Below are positions 10,966 through 23,980 of a stretch of 64,000 nucleotides of DNA, in pieces. The number at the start of each line of letters is the position of its first letter. Positions within the stretch are counted from its first letter, which is position 1. This DNA is from Psococerastis gibbosa. Taxonomy: Eukaryota; Arthropoda; Insecta; Psocodea; Psocidae. Under the pieces are notes generated by a model. It saw only the letters and a list, made by a program, of their open reading frames with translations. It was not told the DNA's origin and searched no databases. A program made the translations under genes and the position numbers. The DNA is taken from contig OZ020487.1 in assembly GCA_963971405.1 (NCBI GenBank), positions 27,575,371 through 27,639,370 on the forward strand, read 5' to 3'.

Positions 10966-13121
10966 TGAGATCGAACAAAAAGCTTGAAAATGTTAGTACA
11001 ACTTTTTATTTAACTGCTTCTTCGTTTCTCCTTTAAGTATCACCTGTATTAAGATCCATATGAACATTTTTAATTCACAATCGATGACAGAGCTATTAAG
11101 CCCCATAATTAGGGGCTAACATTACCCAGACAGAGACATACAATTTCTAACCGTTTTCACGTAAGATATTAATTAACACGCGTATAATGACAGCCTTTAT
11201 AATGACAGTCTTTAAACTTTTATGATGCATACGCCGCACGCTACCAAGCATTTCAATATTCTTCTAATTTTCAGCGAATACGCAAGATAGACAGTGTTGT
11301 CAAGTTATTGATTTTATATGGAAACAAGAACACCATATGAAAGTTGGCACGAAGCCCGCAAATCGTGTCGGCTCTTTCATCCCTCAACACGCCATTTCAC
11401 TTCCCATAAGAATCAAACACCAATAATTTCAACAAAATTTTCCACTCTTCACTTTGTAACGGTGTTCATGCATAGATAATATAATTTGGTCGTGAATACT
11501 CATACATTCCATAGGTTCACCAGACTGAGAAAACTTATGAACATTTATGAGTTCGCGGAGCCGATGGAATACGTACAACCAAGTCTGACCGTCAATGATG
11601 AATTAAAAATGGTAGAATTGTAGATTGAAGACACATTTATAATAAGAAAAAAAATACATGGAGTGATGTCATTGATGATGCCTGAAGCCATTAAAAAGTT
11701 GCATATTGTATATGACACACAGTACGGGTATTGAACTATTAAGTCAGTTTTTGGGTTTGCTGATAGGTGAGTGATTGGCAAGTCAAGCCAAGACACGTCA
11801 ATCATTGGTTGTTAATCTCTCGTGTTAATATTTATTAAGCTGCTGATAACTGCTAAAGAATAAACACAAACAGCGATTGTCGTGCTTCATGTTCAGCTGT
11901 TGCACCACTGGTGACATATTTTGAACGAATTTGCACAAATTTAGCATAGTCAACCACTCACAATATCTTGAATGCTAATTAATTAATTAACAAGTAAGAA
12001 GCTTAATACAAGGGAGGCCCAAATTCTTGTCGCTTTCTCAGTCCAAGGAAATAGGGATGTATTGTTGTTAGATGAAATAAAGGAGCCGTATGACGCGTAT
12101 AGGAGGAATTTGTGAGCCTGAGCCGTGCCTTTAGTCCTTTACCAAAAAGGTACAAGGTCAAAAGAGAAATGTTGCGAGCATCTGGGAAGAGGAAGAGTAG
12201 TACCGACCACAAAAAATGACTTTCTAACCCTAACCCTAATACAACGTAAACAAACCGCCTGGCCTTTCTGGGCATTATTCAGTAGCTTTAAAGTATCTTG
12301 TAACAGTTCTGTTATACAGGGTTGTCTGATTCCGCCATTTTCAACACTTTCTAGGCGACTATGAACTTCAGTTCAAGAATCATATCATTCTCACTTTGAC
12401 TGGTCGTCATCGTGAAATAGTTGATTTGTCAATTACCTATGTCGACATGTCGTATAAAAGATAAGGGCTTTCTGTCGCATTTTACCCCAATGTTAACTGA
12501 GATATGAATTTAAGATTTTGATCAGCCACCATCTTTAAGGAAAATGGCGGATCACGCTGGTTAAAGAACTTGATCAAGACAGTGGTATGAGTTATTGCAT
12601 TAACTACTCGAACCCTAATACATTTGAATTGTCTATAGTAGATGTGTGGTTCAAATCACGCCACTGTTGAAATACCATATCTACTATATACCGCCTAAAA
12701 AGCTCTTTATAAACCCATATTATGCCGTCAAGTACCCCGCCACCACAAATTTCCACTAATCTCTCAATATACGATCCAAGGTACACAGTATACTCCAGCA
12801 GGGGGGTTAAAGCTCGTTCCAACGCAAATTGAAATTCATAGGGTTTATGAAATGGGGCAAAAACGAGGAGCTATGTGATTTACGGTATAACAGTGCAATT
12901 ATCCAGGCTGAGTTATGCGTAACTAGCCTGTACTATCGCGTACAAGGGGGTTTAGTTAACGCGACGTGTTACACGCGACCAAACAATGCACGAATGGTCA
13001 GTTAAATGCCGCCGGATGCAGAAATATACTACTTCTCCTTCCAATTCTAATTAATTATTCCATTCAATCCATCTAACTCTTCCATGTAGAACCCTAGGTG
13101 CACACGGAAATTATTCCATAT
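10966..13121. other. Gene-less stretch
   Basis: I see nothing here beyond AT-rich unique-looking sequence. The string at about 12222-12238 contains AACCCTAACCCTAAT but is only two units long, so it is not a telomeric array. Confidence 0.4.
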
Positions 13122-13185
13122 AAGAAAGAAAATTGTCTTTATTTTACAATCGGGAGAATTATGGGCCCTCTCTTACAACTAACCC
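13122..13185 (-). repeat. LINE- or SINE-like 3' tail, copy A
   Basis: Shares AGAAAGAAAATTGTCTTTAT and GGGCC plus CTCTTACAA with 61403-61474, and the GGCCCTCTCTTACAA part with about 55180-55207. Read on the minus strand it is TTGTAAGAGAGGGCC, then AATAAAGACAATTTTC, which looks like the 3' end of a non-LTR retroelement with its polyadenylation hexamer. Confidence 0.5.
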
Positions 13186-14366
13186 ATTATTAATATAAAC
13201 ATACATTTAACAAATTATTCTATTGTCTGTACACAATATAAAAAATATAAAAATATTCATTTTTGGAGCTCTTTAACTACCGGTATACTAATTCAAAATT
13301 ATATAGCCTCCTGTAATTTTGGAAACAAAGAAAATTATTTTTCTATATTAATGTAGTTTTGAACACAAAATTAATTTTTAAACAAGCTTTTGTGGTCCCC
13401 TTAAGCACCCCCCCCCCCCCATGACTTTGGGGTACCGGGATTTTTTTATGGGTTTCAACGTTCACCATTCAAAGCGGAATACACCGTGGAGTTCCCAACT
13501 TTCATTCATCTGTATTATCAGTTTCACGGCGGTTCAGAACACACTTGTACGAGATTAGTGATAGCCTAACTGTTGTACCTAGGTATTACTGGTATTAGCA
13601 ATAATGATGTGTGGTTTCTTTGTAATAATTAATGACTCAACCCGTCAGTTGGTTTTTACTTTAACTCTTTTCAAGAACTTAAATGAAAGAATATGTAAGA
13701 TGGATGAGAAATGGAAAAGAGAGCGATGAAGAAGTTGAGGAAGGAGGTCTGTCAGGTGAGTTGTCACGAGAACTGTCAGAGATCGCAGCAGGTTGCGGTG
13801 TGTCCACCACTTGTAACCCTACACGACTCTACACATGCTCCCCGTGACCTTCGCTCCAGGAACGTGATTCCAGCGGCTCCCAGCGTTTTAGACTGCACTG
13901 TTTACAACAATTTTGACAATATTTCTAACAATCAATCCATTAAACATTTCATCCAACATTAAATTATGTCGGTACGCAAATCTTCTGCGGTCGGGACTTT
14001 TATTATTACTTTTGTTTTTGAAGGGCTGTTTATTTGTTTGTTTTCCAGGATTTCTACTTTTGGAAAAACCCTGTTAACCTGGCGGGGGAGTGAGTCTGCA
14101 TATTAACTTGAGGCGCCCTAAAGGCAGACTCCTTCCTCTCAGGGAGAAGTGGAGTTGACTGACACCTGATTATAGTGGATTCTGAACCACAAGGGGAACA
14201 TGGTAAAGTCACAAGTTTAATTCGAAGGAGACTTGGACTGGACACCCACTTAGACTGACTGGTAGTTTCAGTTATCATGTCCCACCATGTTACCCTGCCA
14301 ACGCTGTGCACTTTATCAAGTTTTATGTAGTTTGGAACAGGCTCTATTTTGGTGGATTGAACTTGG
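13186..14366. other. Gene-less stretch with C-run
   Basis: AT-rich sequence with a C13 run at about 13408-13420. An 83-codon frame at 13711-13962 has no recognisable domain. Nothing else was identified. Confidence 0.4.
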
Positions 14367-14519
14367 TACCCACAGGGGCGACCTAGGAAGAGATGGTCGG
14401 ACCAGTTCTTCGAGGATCTAAGAGCCTGCAGCGTCCACTTCGACGTATGGAGGGGCTTGGTGCGACAAGCGAGAGGCCCTCACGGGCCGATGGAGCCACC
14501 TGAACGTAACGTAACGTAG
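14367..14519 (+). pseudogene. LINE ORF2 C-terminal fragment
   Basis: A frame from 14367 to the TAG at 14517-14519 reads GRPRKRWSDQFFEDLRAC followed by VWRGLVRQARGPHGPMEPP. The GRPRKRW...DL pattern with a downstream tryptophan and basic residues is the usual ending of reverse-transcriptase ORFs in R1/Jockey/RTE-type non-LTR retrotransposons. Only about 50 codons remain and no reverse-transcriptase core lies upstream, so this is a 5'-truncated relic. It ends in a short GTAAC/GTAACGT repeat, which may be the 3' terminus. Confidence 0.6.
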
Positions 14520-15960
14520 GTAACGAACTTGGTATGGCCGTTGGCTGTTTATGGACGCAGTGGCCCATTATTGAGTCTTGCCCTGCCAACTACAGAATTC
14601 ATATTTTCGGACATTACTGGCATTGTTTCCGCATGAATTTGGGCGGCTGGCAAACTGGTGCACGTTCTCTATGTCAACCCACACCAGCGGCCATGGAAAA
14701 GCTGAGACAATGTAACAGGCGTTAGCGGGACTTAACCAAGTTCGGGTACGAATCACTGTCGGGAATTACACTGTATTTGAAATTTCCATGGTTAAGCAAA
14801 TAAAGTTCATTGTTATGGAAAATATCGTAACAGCAAAGCACTACAATCACATACTGACCCAAACCATGTTCATCTATCTGAAACATGGAGAAATGTGGGT
14901 GTGGCAGATCTTTCCGCATCATAACCAAGCCCATAAGCCTATTCTTTGATACAATAGTAACTTCATCACCATCCTTTACGATGACAATTTTCAATCAAAC
15001 TTAATTATCATCACAGAAAGGCAAATAAAGCATGGAAAAGGCAGCAGGGTAAAACTGCGATAGTTAGCAAACAAGTCCTGTTCTGACTCAAAGCACACAA
15101 GGCCCAGATAGAAGGGATATACTGTGTATACGGGTTTACGTATAATATTCTACATAGCGGGCAAGCCCCCCCCCCCCTCTCCTCTCCTCACAGTGTAAAC
15201 GAAGGGTCTACAGTGACAATTAATTCCACCCCTAACAGTATCACAAGACTACACGCCATTTTTTGCTTTCCCTTTGTGCATTCAAAGGAATACTAAGCAA
15301 TGCTGGAAGTGTTTGATGTTACGAAGCCAACGGCCATACAGAGGTTGCAAAAAAGGAAATCGTGTTCTTTCTGGTACGTAACCAGGTGTAGAAATAATCA
15401 GAAATCGCCAGGGATTTGGCTTTTATGTTGACATGACGGAGGTAAATGCTTTGGAAAAGTTCATAATAGGCATAGTGCACAGTGTTGTCCTTCGGAAAAA
15501 ATCGGAGAACACGCTGTATATTATGGGGGAAGGGAATGTAAATAAGCTACAACCCTCGCGATGTAATCTGCCAGCTATCACGCACCTAACATGTCCCGGC
15601 TTCGTGAGTTTCAGGGAAAGAACCACCTCGTGTAGCGTAGGCCATGCACTATAATTTTTTGAAATCAATTATAAGCGAGAGCGTTGTAACGGGTTATTTC
15701 CGTTACCGTGTCAAAATCATTCCGACCGTGGGGTCGAAATGCAGGGCTTGATACAATACAAGGAAATTAATAAACTTACAATAATCCGATTCCTGACAAG
15801 GCCCTCCGTAGCCATATTTGTTTATAAACAATAACAAAGCTTCGACACTCGAATGATTAAGGCAAAATTTGCGATAAGTAATAAACCGTAATCTGAGAAA
15901 ATACAAATTTAATAAAACACTTAGAGAAAGGCAGATTCCTAACCCTCTGCTTGGAATATA
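14520..15960. other. Gene-less stretch
   Basis: No gene was recognised. A C12 run lies at about 15166-15177. Short frames on both strands at 15420-15670 overlap each other and have no domain signature. Confidence 0.4.
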
Positions 15961-16027
15961 ACTACCTCTACTATACTCTATATCTATACTCTATACTCTA
16001 TACTCTATACTCTACTATAACTACCTC
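15960..16027. repeat. Minisatellite of TATACTC units
   Basis: A tract of 7-mer units (CTATACT permutations) repeats about six times, flanked on both sides by the near-identical word ACTACCTCT. It is an ordinary small tandem repeat. Confidence 0.85.
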
Positions 16028-16228
16028 TCGTAAAAATAAATTACAAGAACATTCAGTTCCTTGAAAAACAGAAGAAATATAGAAATTTACCGTTTGCGCC
16101 AACTCACAAACTTTTACGCGCCATTTCCTTTCTTAACCGTAGCAGAAGAAAGTTTACGTGGATGATAAATCAATTCTTGAAGTCAGAGTGAAGGAGGACT
16201 TACAACTGATAAGATCAGAATTTTAAAT

Positions 16229-16249
16229 AAAAAAAAAAAAAAAAAAAAA
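16229..16249 (+). repeat. Poly(A) tract
   Basis: A run of 21 A. It may be the tail of a retroposed sequence, but I cannot recognise a SINE or LINE body in the bases before it. Confidence 0.7.
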
Positions 16250-16689
16250 CTTGCCTGATGTAAAAGTGAATAGTAATTTAAATCCATCCAACCCTAACCT
16301 GGGCTAACCTATGGTGAGTTGACTTTATAATTCTCATATAATATCATAAGAGATAAGACACATGTCAAGGTCATGACCTCATGCCTGTGGTACTTTAAAT
16401 TGAAATAATTCTGTAATTATTAAAAATAGTTATGTTTACCCCCATACTAAAGTTATTCAGTATACCATAATCTATCATTTAACAATAAATTCGGAAGTGA
16501 AGGGACCAAAAACTTAGAAATTACCTTAGCACTATCCCAGCTGATGGTCCCATTTAGGAAAATATCAGAGAAATAACGAGTACAGTAAAATTGTCGATGA
16601 TTAAAACATTTACTATAATAAATAGCGATAAAATACGTTGAAATAAGATACGGAAGAGCCAGGCTGATTGAAACCGCCATTTTGAGAAC

Positions 16690-18860
16690 AGCTGATCCCC
16701 GAATTGACAGTAAATCGAAGATGCATGAAATTGTCCAGTGGTCAAGATTCAGGAAATAAGAGATGTTCCGAATTAGTAATGTCGGCAGAAGGAAATTCGT
16801 AGTAGAATGTTGATATAGTGAATTGGAGAATTGTTGTTGAATTCAGATGTTGCTTTAAGGTGTAAGGCGAGAACCTGTGCTACAAGAGCTCCGAGGAGGC
16901 GTTCTCGACGTAATTCCCCTGATGGGTAAGTTGTTTTCTTAAAATTCTGAGTTCCAAAAAACCGTTACTCGTGTCGTTGAAAAGTCAGTGCCGTAACTTG
17001 CAAAAAGCCGTTGGTCGAAGACAAGGACTGTTCGTTCAAAGCTGAAACCGGTCCTGAGTTTGTCGAATCTTGACATTCGACTCTGCCTGATAAAAGATTG
17101 ATGAGGGACTTGTAAAAATCTTTGAATCCTTTCAAATTCTGAAATTAGTTGAGCGACATCAAGTCAAAAAGAACTTAAGCCTGATTGAAATATACTTGCT
17201 GCTATTATAAAGGAATTTAATTAACATTCAATGAATAACTAGGAAGCCGAAGGAACCTTTGTCGACTTTGGAGATATCGGAATTAGAGCCGTGGTCCGAT
17301 GGACATGAGCGAGTTAGGTCAGATCAAAGGGAAGTCGAGACGTGTCGTGTTTAGCTTTAACGAGTTTCTTTAGATAATTTCTTGGTCTTTTGTATTTCCA
17401 AATTATTAACAACAATTTACTTATTATTATAAATGTATTTTATTTTAAATTAAAATTATTATCATTAGTTCAAGATACTTGGACATTTAAAACATATAGT
17501 GAATTCTAGTGGAATCCACGTTATCTTTATTAGTATTTCCAAATTCTTTAATTATGAATAGAATCTTATTTTATTTTATTTATTAACATTATGAATATCA
17601 TATATTCTTTATAATTATTAGATTATTATAGTCAGGATAAATTAAATTATCTTATCGATATTAGTATTTTCCTTATTAATTCAGGAATATATTACTTTAT
17701 TAGTGTAAATTCATATTAGTATCCTCATTTATTATTCAAATTATTCAACTTCATTATTATGATTACTATTCTAATTATATTTCATCTCCAGAAGTGGAGT
17801 CATTATGGTCATATTGTTGTTGTAATGATTATTATTTATTGAAACTTGTGTTTCAAAAGGGAAATACGTGGAGGGGAACTTCTCTGAGGAAGGAAAGTCC
17901 GGACCGAGGAAAGACGTAGGCCCGTAAAGGCCTTACCGAGCGAGAGATGCACCAGGGCTAAAGGAATGGGCTAGGACGAGGGTTCTAAGCAATTACACTT
18001 CACTTCACATCGTTCATCTTCATATTAGTAAGAATTCTCTGCGCCTGTAAGTCTCAATTATTGTTTGTAACTGAAAGGAAATGTATTTTATGCTGTGTTA
18101 TCTAGATTGTGCGCGGGACGACGTCGCTGATCTGGGAGTGGAGGATGGATTCGGTTGGAGAAGGGAGCGGGTCGCTCCTCTTCCTCATCCGGGGCCATGA
18201 TCCCCTCCCAGGGCAGATGGTCGGTCGGTCCTCTGGATAATATTTTGTAATGTGGAGATTTCTGAGACTGGCACCAGGATATTTCTCTCTTTACAAAAGT
18301 CCAGTGCTCAGAAAATTCTCCGTCTAATTGTGCGCAATGTTAACTAGGATGATCGTGGGTTCGATGACGAACGGAGGGAGTGGTCCAGATTCAATTCTGT
18401 ATCCGGTCTCCGGATGGAATCGGACACACTCTCCCCGTTCCTCACCGAACCAATGTCGGATCTCCGGCGATATGCCAATTTCTATTGTTTATTGTTGTGT
18501 TATAAGGATGTTTGGCAGCGGCCAATTTTTCCGGTCGATGAAGAAGTGACCTAATATATTTTGCTAATCTTGGACAATCTGGTGTTCTCTGTGTTTCCTC
18601 CGCATCTCTCTAGGTTGAGACTCTCTCTCTCTCTTGTTGTTGATATTTAGCCCCCATGATCCACGCCCTTTACTTTCTGCCGTCCCTGAGCTACCGACGC
18701 ACCGGCTGAGGCCACCCTTGTTAAGATGAGTCGGATTTGATAGAAGGAGGAGTTATCTCCAGTTTTGTGGTTACCATCTGGTAATTGGTCTATCTCTCCA
18801 GTTTCACCTTACAGCGTGTAGTACAATATATAACTTTGATTGTAAATCTAATACGGCATT
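16690..18860. other. Unexplained 2-kb block of complex non-coding sequence
   Basis: GC-richer segments (about 16855-17370, 17870-17990 and 18100-18780) alternate with an extremely AT-rich core (about 17370-17860). No long open frame exists. The third segment has runs such as CTCTCTCTCT and several GATC/CGATG/CCGG-rich strings. The composition resembles the LTR or untranslated leader of a large retrotransposon, or a long non-coding RNA gene, but no matching terminal repeat, primer-binding site or protein was found. I do not know what it is. Confidence 0.3.
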
Positions 18861-19079
18861 ATACTTACAAAGTTACATCGTTATGGAAATCGAAGAATAG
18901 GCATGCTCATGAAGGGGTGGGATGGATCTTACCTGAAAATATAAAGAAAGAAAAATGAATTGAGATTTTATTAACATTTGCATTGTGTAACCATTAGGAG
19001 AATCAGTCCACACCATAAAACTCGAATTTAAAATCAGTCAATCTGTCAATCTCTGACTATGCTGCGCTGGCTCATTTTT

Positions 19080-19860
19080 CTCGAAACATACTAATAAAGA
19101 ACCGGTCCAAGTTTTTTACTCGAACATGCTTTCCAATTTATCAAGTAGTAGCTAGAGAAAATTAGTAATTTCCTGGTAAATAATTTTCCTATAGTTCAAT
19201 TTCGGACATCTCGGGGGGGGGGGGGTGTCCACCTGACGTCACTGGAGGTTAGGTAAATTCTAGATAGGGGCACGCAATGCATTTGACAGTGAATTTTCTA
19301 TCATTTTTTCAAAAACATTTTTTTGCATAAAACCAAAGAAATTTTTGGGAAAGCAACCTGTCCGGTTTCGTTACTCAATTTAACACCTAAAGCATGCCTG
19401 AAGGTATAAATCATCGATGGAAAGGTTTCACAGAAAAATAATTTTTTAGTCATTTTTCATTAAAATTTAGTTATTTTTATTTTTTTACCCCCAGAAGCAA
19501 ACTATCAAGGGGCAAGCGACCCCCCGCATTTTATTATCATTAATAACAACTATATAATATATGTGAATTTAAAAGAAATCGTTGGAGCAGTTTTTGAGAA
19601 TAAAACCCCCCCAAATTAAGTAAGCCCCAAATAAAAAAAATGGTCCCGAGGTATGATTGTTGTGAACCTACATGCCGAATTTCATCAAAATCGACCGAGT
19701 AGTTTGCCCGGAAATCGACGAACAGACAGACAGGCAGACAGACATTTCGTAAAAACCACTTTTTTGGGTTCCTGGGACCTCAAAACGTGTAAACCCGTTG
19801 AAATCTCGGAATCGAAAATTTCGACCGTCACAAAGCTTTCCTTATACTACGTATAAATTG
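19080..19860 (-). repeat. Interspersed repeat family A, longest copy
   Basis: The reverse complement of 19240-19560 is nearly identical to bases 1-345. The part at 19100-19170 recurs inverted at 28470-28520 (CATGTTCGAGTAAA, then ACCGGTTCTTT). The part at 19612-19855 contains a (CAGA)n-type tract at 19720-19742 followed by TTTCGTAAAAACCACTTTTT, and recurs inverted at 6990-7250. A G13 run at 19213-19225 interrupts it. It has no coding capacity. Tails with CAGACAGACA and a CGTAAAAACCACTTTTT word are frequent in arthropod repeats, but I cannot assign a superfamily. Confidence 0.7.
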
Positions 19861-19940
19861 GAAAGCAAAAATCAGTGGAAAAAAAATTCGGCACATTCGT
19901 CAGGGCCGAGTATTATATTTTTATGGATATACGCCAAATA

Positions 19941-20480
19941 TTCTTCTTCTTCTATCGAAGATTGGCGATCATCATGGCAATTTGGACCTTAGAGACTGTT
20001 TTCTTGAAAACGGAAGATGTGCTCTAGCAGGTTTCCCTACCAGGATGTTCTTCTGCTGGGAGCCCTCAGTCCCTTTATCTTCCCTTGGGTTATTACATGC
20101 AGAAGGCAATACATTTCGTTCCCCATTACATGGTCAAATAATGTTAGTTTCCGTTCCTTAACCCCCAGCAGCAACTTGCCTACTGTATCCATTCGCCTCA
20201 GGACCTCAGCAACCGGTACAAGATCTCTCCGGGACATGCGGAGCATTCGTCTACATATCCAAATTTCAAATTCATTGATTCTGTTCTTCAGAGGTTAATT
20301 GTGTCATCGTCCATCCCTCCATACCATATAGAATTCGATTGGGAATATACAACACTTCACCATTCTCAATCTAAGCCCCAACTGCAGATTTCGACACCGA
20401 AGTACTTTCTGCATTTTGAGTTTGACGAAGACATTTCGAGCTTATTCAATGCGGCTACGAATGTCCTGACTTAACTCCCA
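19941..20480 (-). pseudogene. LINE ORF2 3' end, copy 1 (5'-truncated)
   Basis: The minus strand encodes the C-terminal tail of a non-LTR reverse-transcriptase ORF: LRMSRRDLVPVAEVLRRMD, then KERKLTLFDHVMGNE and, near the end, MMIANLR followed by a stop. This matches the typical R-R-M-L-x-I-S-W...EVLRR...HVMR...MIANLR ending of arthropod LINEs annotated as craniofacial-development-protein-like. It finishes in a (GAA)n microsatellite at 19941-19953 (minus-strand 3' end), as expected for such elements. An upstream frame fragment contains YGMEGWT. It carries stops and frameshifts, so it is dead. Confidence 0.75.
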
Positions 20481-21370
20481 CTCACTGTTTACAATGCATT
20501 ACATTGGTTTATGTTAGGGGAATAGCGTCAGCGGCAATGAAATCCTATGAACAACAGTTTACCAATGATGGTCATAAGTAGCTGGCCTAATTTGGAAAGA
20601 TTGCGAGCAATGGACAGATGCGTTTATTAGAAGTTAAGTACCTCTTATAAAAATACTGAAGGTGGTCGGTTCTAGTACTGTGTATGATAGCATAGCATTT
20701 TTGCATTATAGCTGACTAGACTTAGACAACTGTTTGATAGCATCACTATTCGCTTTCCTGGAACCCCTCTCCCCCTACAAACATTACTAAGCTGTACTCG
20801 TTACCATTGTCTGCACTACTTATTACCCTCATATTTTGACAATAGATTTCTGTTAATTCGAAGCTTTAGAAATCGAACATAACGTACTTAAACTTCCAGT
20901 TTGGCAACTTTTGCAGAGCGGAGAAGAGAAGCTTTCGGTTAATTATCAAATTCTCCACATTGTTGTGACTATTGTTGTGTATAGGTACAATATCATGTAA
21001 GGTACTTAGCTGTTCCGTGTGCTAGAAGACAGTGAAGTTAATATATATATATATATATCTTTTCACAGCCCTTCAGCTTTTACCATGTTCCATTGAGCCT
21101 CAGCCCATTAGTTATTGGGTCTGAGAGCTTAGTTGTTTACCGTATGTTAGAAAATCATCTTCTTGTATCTCTAAGCCAAAATAAACCAACCGTAGGGTGT
21201 TGGCTATTCCTGTTGAGGGCCGCAGAAGAACATCTACAGAAAATTAATCCCTCTCTCCCCAGCTCATTTAAAGACGAGGCAATATTATATTCATTAAATG
21301 TTTCAATGTCATTTTTTTGAAGCTTGACGCTACTATTACAGTTAACCAGTGGGCCCATCACGCTCTAGCT
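20481..21370. other. Gene-less stretch with (TA)n microsatellite
   Basis: No gene was recognised. A perfect (AT)9 tract lies at 21041-21058. The region ends at the MITE complex that begins near 21371. Confidence 0.4.
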
Positions 21371-21830
21371 CCAGCGGGCATAATATGCCGTTTCGTACGG
21401 TATATATTAAGGCACTATATACCCGGGTATTGTCATCCGCCATGTTGTATCCCAAATTTCCTATATGGTAAGTATTGTAAGAAAAGTAAAAGATTGAAAA
21501 ATATTGAAAAAACTAATATATACGTTTTAGTATTTTCTTATGAACTACTTCCCTAATTGGTAGCACGTTTTTTAAATAATAATAAATAAACAACGGTAAA
21601 TTTCTAAAAATAAATAGGTAAACACCCAATGCTTGGCTTATACACCAGACTTATAATGGATACAACATGGCGGATGACAATACCTGTCTAATATAGAGCC
21701 CTAGTATTTATTAACTTGGGGTTAAAAATGTAAACAATTTTGAATAGCACTTTCCACTCTAAAATCATCTTGTTTACATTTTTAAACCCAGGTTTAGATT
21801 AAAAAATAATCGCCATAGTAGGCCCGCTGT
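21371..21830. mobile_element. MITE family 2, copy 1 (interrupted by a hAT-like MITE)
   Basis: Left end CCAGCGGGC (21371) and right end GCCCGCTGT (to 21830) are inverted. The right part contains TTAAAAATGTAAACAA, GAATAGCACTTTCC and TTGTTTACATTTTTAA, which form an internal palindrome. The same order occurs at 27305-27393 and 30937-31091. The left end is separated from the rest by the 296-bp element at 21408-21703, so the younger MITE landed inside this one. Confidence 0.65.
21408..21703. mobile_element. hAT-like MITE family 1, copy 1 (296 bp, nested)
   Basis: The termini TAAGGCACTATATACC and the complement of the right end, TAGGGCTCTATATTAG, are inverted and continue into a long shared stretch (GGTATTGTCATCCGCCATGT). 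Flanking 8-bp sequences are GTATATAT (21400-21407) and GTATTTAT (21704-21711), a target duplication with one mismatch. A second copy sits at 55843-56124. Eight-bp duplications point to the hAT superfamily. It has no coding capacity. Confidence 0.85.
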
Positions 21831-23980
21831 ACCTTCCCAAGCATGGGCAGAACGCAATTTTCGCATTTCTACTAAAAAGTAAAAACACTATCGACTATCG
21901 TGACTTTTGTATAAGCTACCAATTGTGTTACCAATTGAATACCGGCTGCGACATAATTTTCCATTTTATTGCGTTCTGTCACGTTCGTTTTACAAAAGCA
22001 TTCCTCTTGAGAGTATTAACGTTGTAAATTTCAGTGATTTCTATAAACTGTAGCTTGCTGGTTTTGAGACTACAACTTCATCTTCTCAGTTCCAAATGGT
22101 TAATACATTTTTAGTAGATTCCAATTCTACTGGATGCAGGCCCAGAGGTGAGAAAGCTAATACAGACAGTTACTTATATTGCCCATGTTGTCGGAGCCAG
22201 TCTCATTAGTAAGGCACCATTAATCACTCGGCCGCCATTGTTTTAATATTCCGTCAACTACGCGAGGAATCTCAAAAATATTTCCCTGTAATAAGGCACG
22301 TAACCGAGGGGAAGTTACACAACGTACATCCTCGATATCCTTCGAAGTTTTTATTTTGTGCTTTGTTTCCATCTTCTTAAATAAGTCTAAGTCCTAGCCG
22401 TCTTAAAAGTAGTACATTGTATCAGCACCAATATTTAATTTTAGAACCAAGCAATAATAAAGACACTCAGGTAAGCCGTATGAATACAGCATTTTGGTAT
22501 TTGTTTAAAAATTTGGCTGGCCAACTCCAGCCAGAATAGTCATACGCTTTAGTACTTAATTTGAAATAGGTATTGCAATTTAGGGAACAGTGTTTCTGGT
22601 TTATGCCTAATGTTCCTAATTAGTTCTCATGGAATTTGGAAATTCCAGTAAAAGCCATTACTTTTTTGAAGTTTAAAATTTGAATAAGCAAGAGAATACT
22701 AGGGACTCCTAAACCATTTAGTTGTAATTTGTTGCCAGGGCAGTGGCACCTAATGAAAAGAATAAACAGCGAAGCCTTAAATTGACGTTTCCCCCATTTG
22801 CAGAGTCTCAGATTTGGGGTGAAGCCCTTTTTGTCCCCTTGAACTACTCTTTAGACCCATTTTAGGATCAGACGTCTCCCGAAAACAAAATAATAGAGGG
22901 CCCGAGTGACATTTGTGGGTGATATTGGCCAGGCCTCAGGCGAATGGTGGTTGCCCAAGTGTCCATTTGCCCTGATCTGTAACCCGATAGGCTGACAATT
23001 TGATAAGTGAGTCAGTCACTTCTATACAATCCAGACACAAGAGTGGCGGTTTTGCTTATTTTTGTAAAACCTGTTTTTACAAGCTGAGCATGACATGCGT
23101 TAGTTTTTTTTAACTGGAGATAGGCGTTAATTACATCTTGTTCATAAACTTCCAGCTTGCTTGAACTCAGTCTTTCCATATAAGAGAATCCAAATACAGG
23201 AAACGATGCGATATTTTTCTACGTCCAGTGTATCCATAATGATTGTGGAAGTTTATAAACCAAGCTTTAATTTTTTTACCCCTGCGGTGCATTGGTACCG
23301 TAATACATTTCACGATTACATTTTATATGTTTTATCATTATGAAAACATGGCTAAACTTCAAGCAAATGCTCGGGGTCTCACTATACCACAGAATGACAA
23401 TCCTGCAAGATAGATTAACCATATTGACACTAGCTATCGGCCAAGTAAGGAAACGGCAGGGCATTCAGGCAGACCCTTATATTACCAACATTTGACATCA
23501 AGTCAATGCATTGCTATCCAAGATAATCCACTTTTCAAATTTAAATATTCCCTCAGTCACTAGTCATCCGGATTGAATTCCAAGTTTTTTAAATTATGGT
23601 CATGCCATTACTGACGATAAAATACCTCATTTTGATTCCCGCATGTCAAGTATAGATATCCGATATTCTCAAAATTTACTGCCATAGATATTTTTGCTGC
23701 GGTCACATGCATTGAATAACAATGCAGCAAATATCCCATTGATCTGAATAGAAAGGCAACTGCAGTTAATAAACCGCGGATATATTTACAATTCAAATTA
23801 AAATATGCTGATTTTGTTTCAGTTTTGTATAATGAACGGCTTTCTTGATCTCAGAAATTGCATAAAACTTGCCTGAGTTATTGTTTTATTTTGGCACTGC
23901 ATTGGACGACCTTCATATCGCCGATGTCCCATAACGATAAGGCCACCCGGAGAGTTCAATTCCAGACTATGGTCACATGA
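21831..23980. other. Gene-less stretch
   Basis: No gene was recognised. It is AT-rich with moderate-complexity patches at about 22130-22330 and 22800-22990. Short open frames have no domain signature. Confidence 0.4.

Noticed and set aside
12222-12238. CCCTAACCCTAA telomere-like sequence
   Set aside because: Only two units, and of the vertebrate type rather than the insect TTAGG type.
15960-16027. TATACTC array considered as a CRISPR-like array
   Set aside because: Seven-bp units without spacers in a eukaryotic context; a simple minisatellite.
17870-17990. A string with GGAAAGTCCGGAC similar to the bacterial RNase P RNA P4 motif
   Set aside because: No matching 3' half of the catalytic core was found in the next 400 bp and there is no bacterial context; probably chance.
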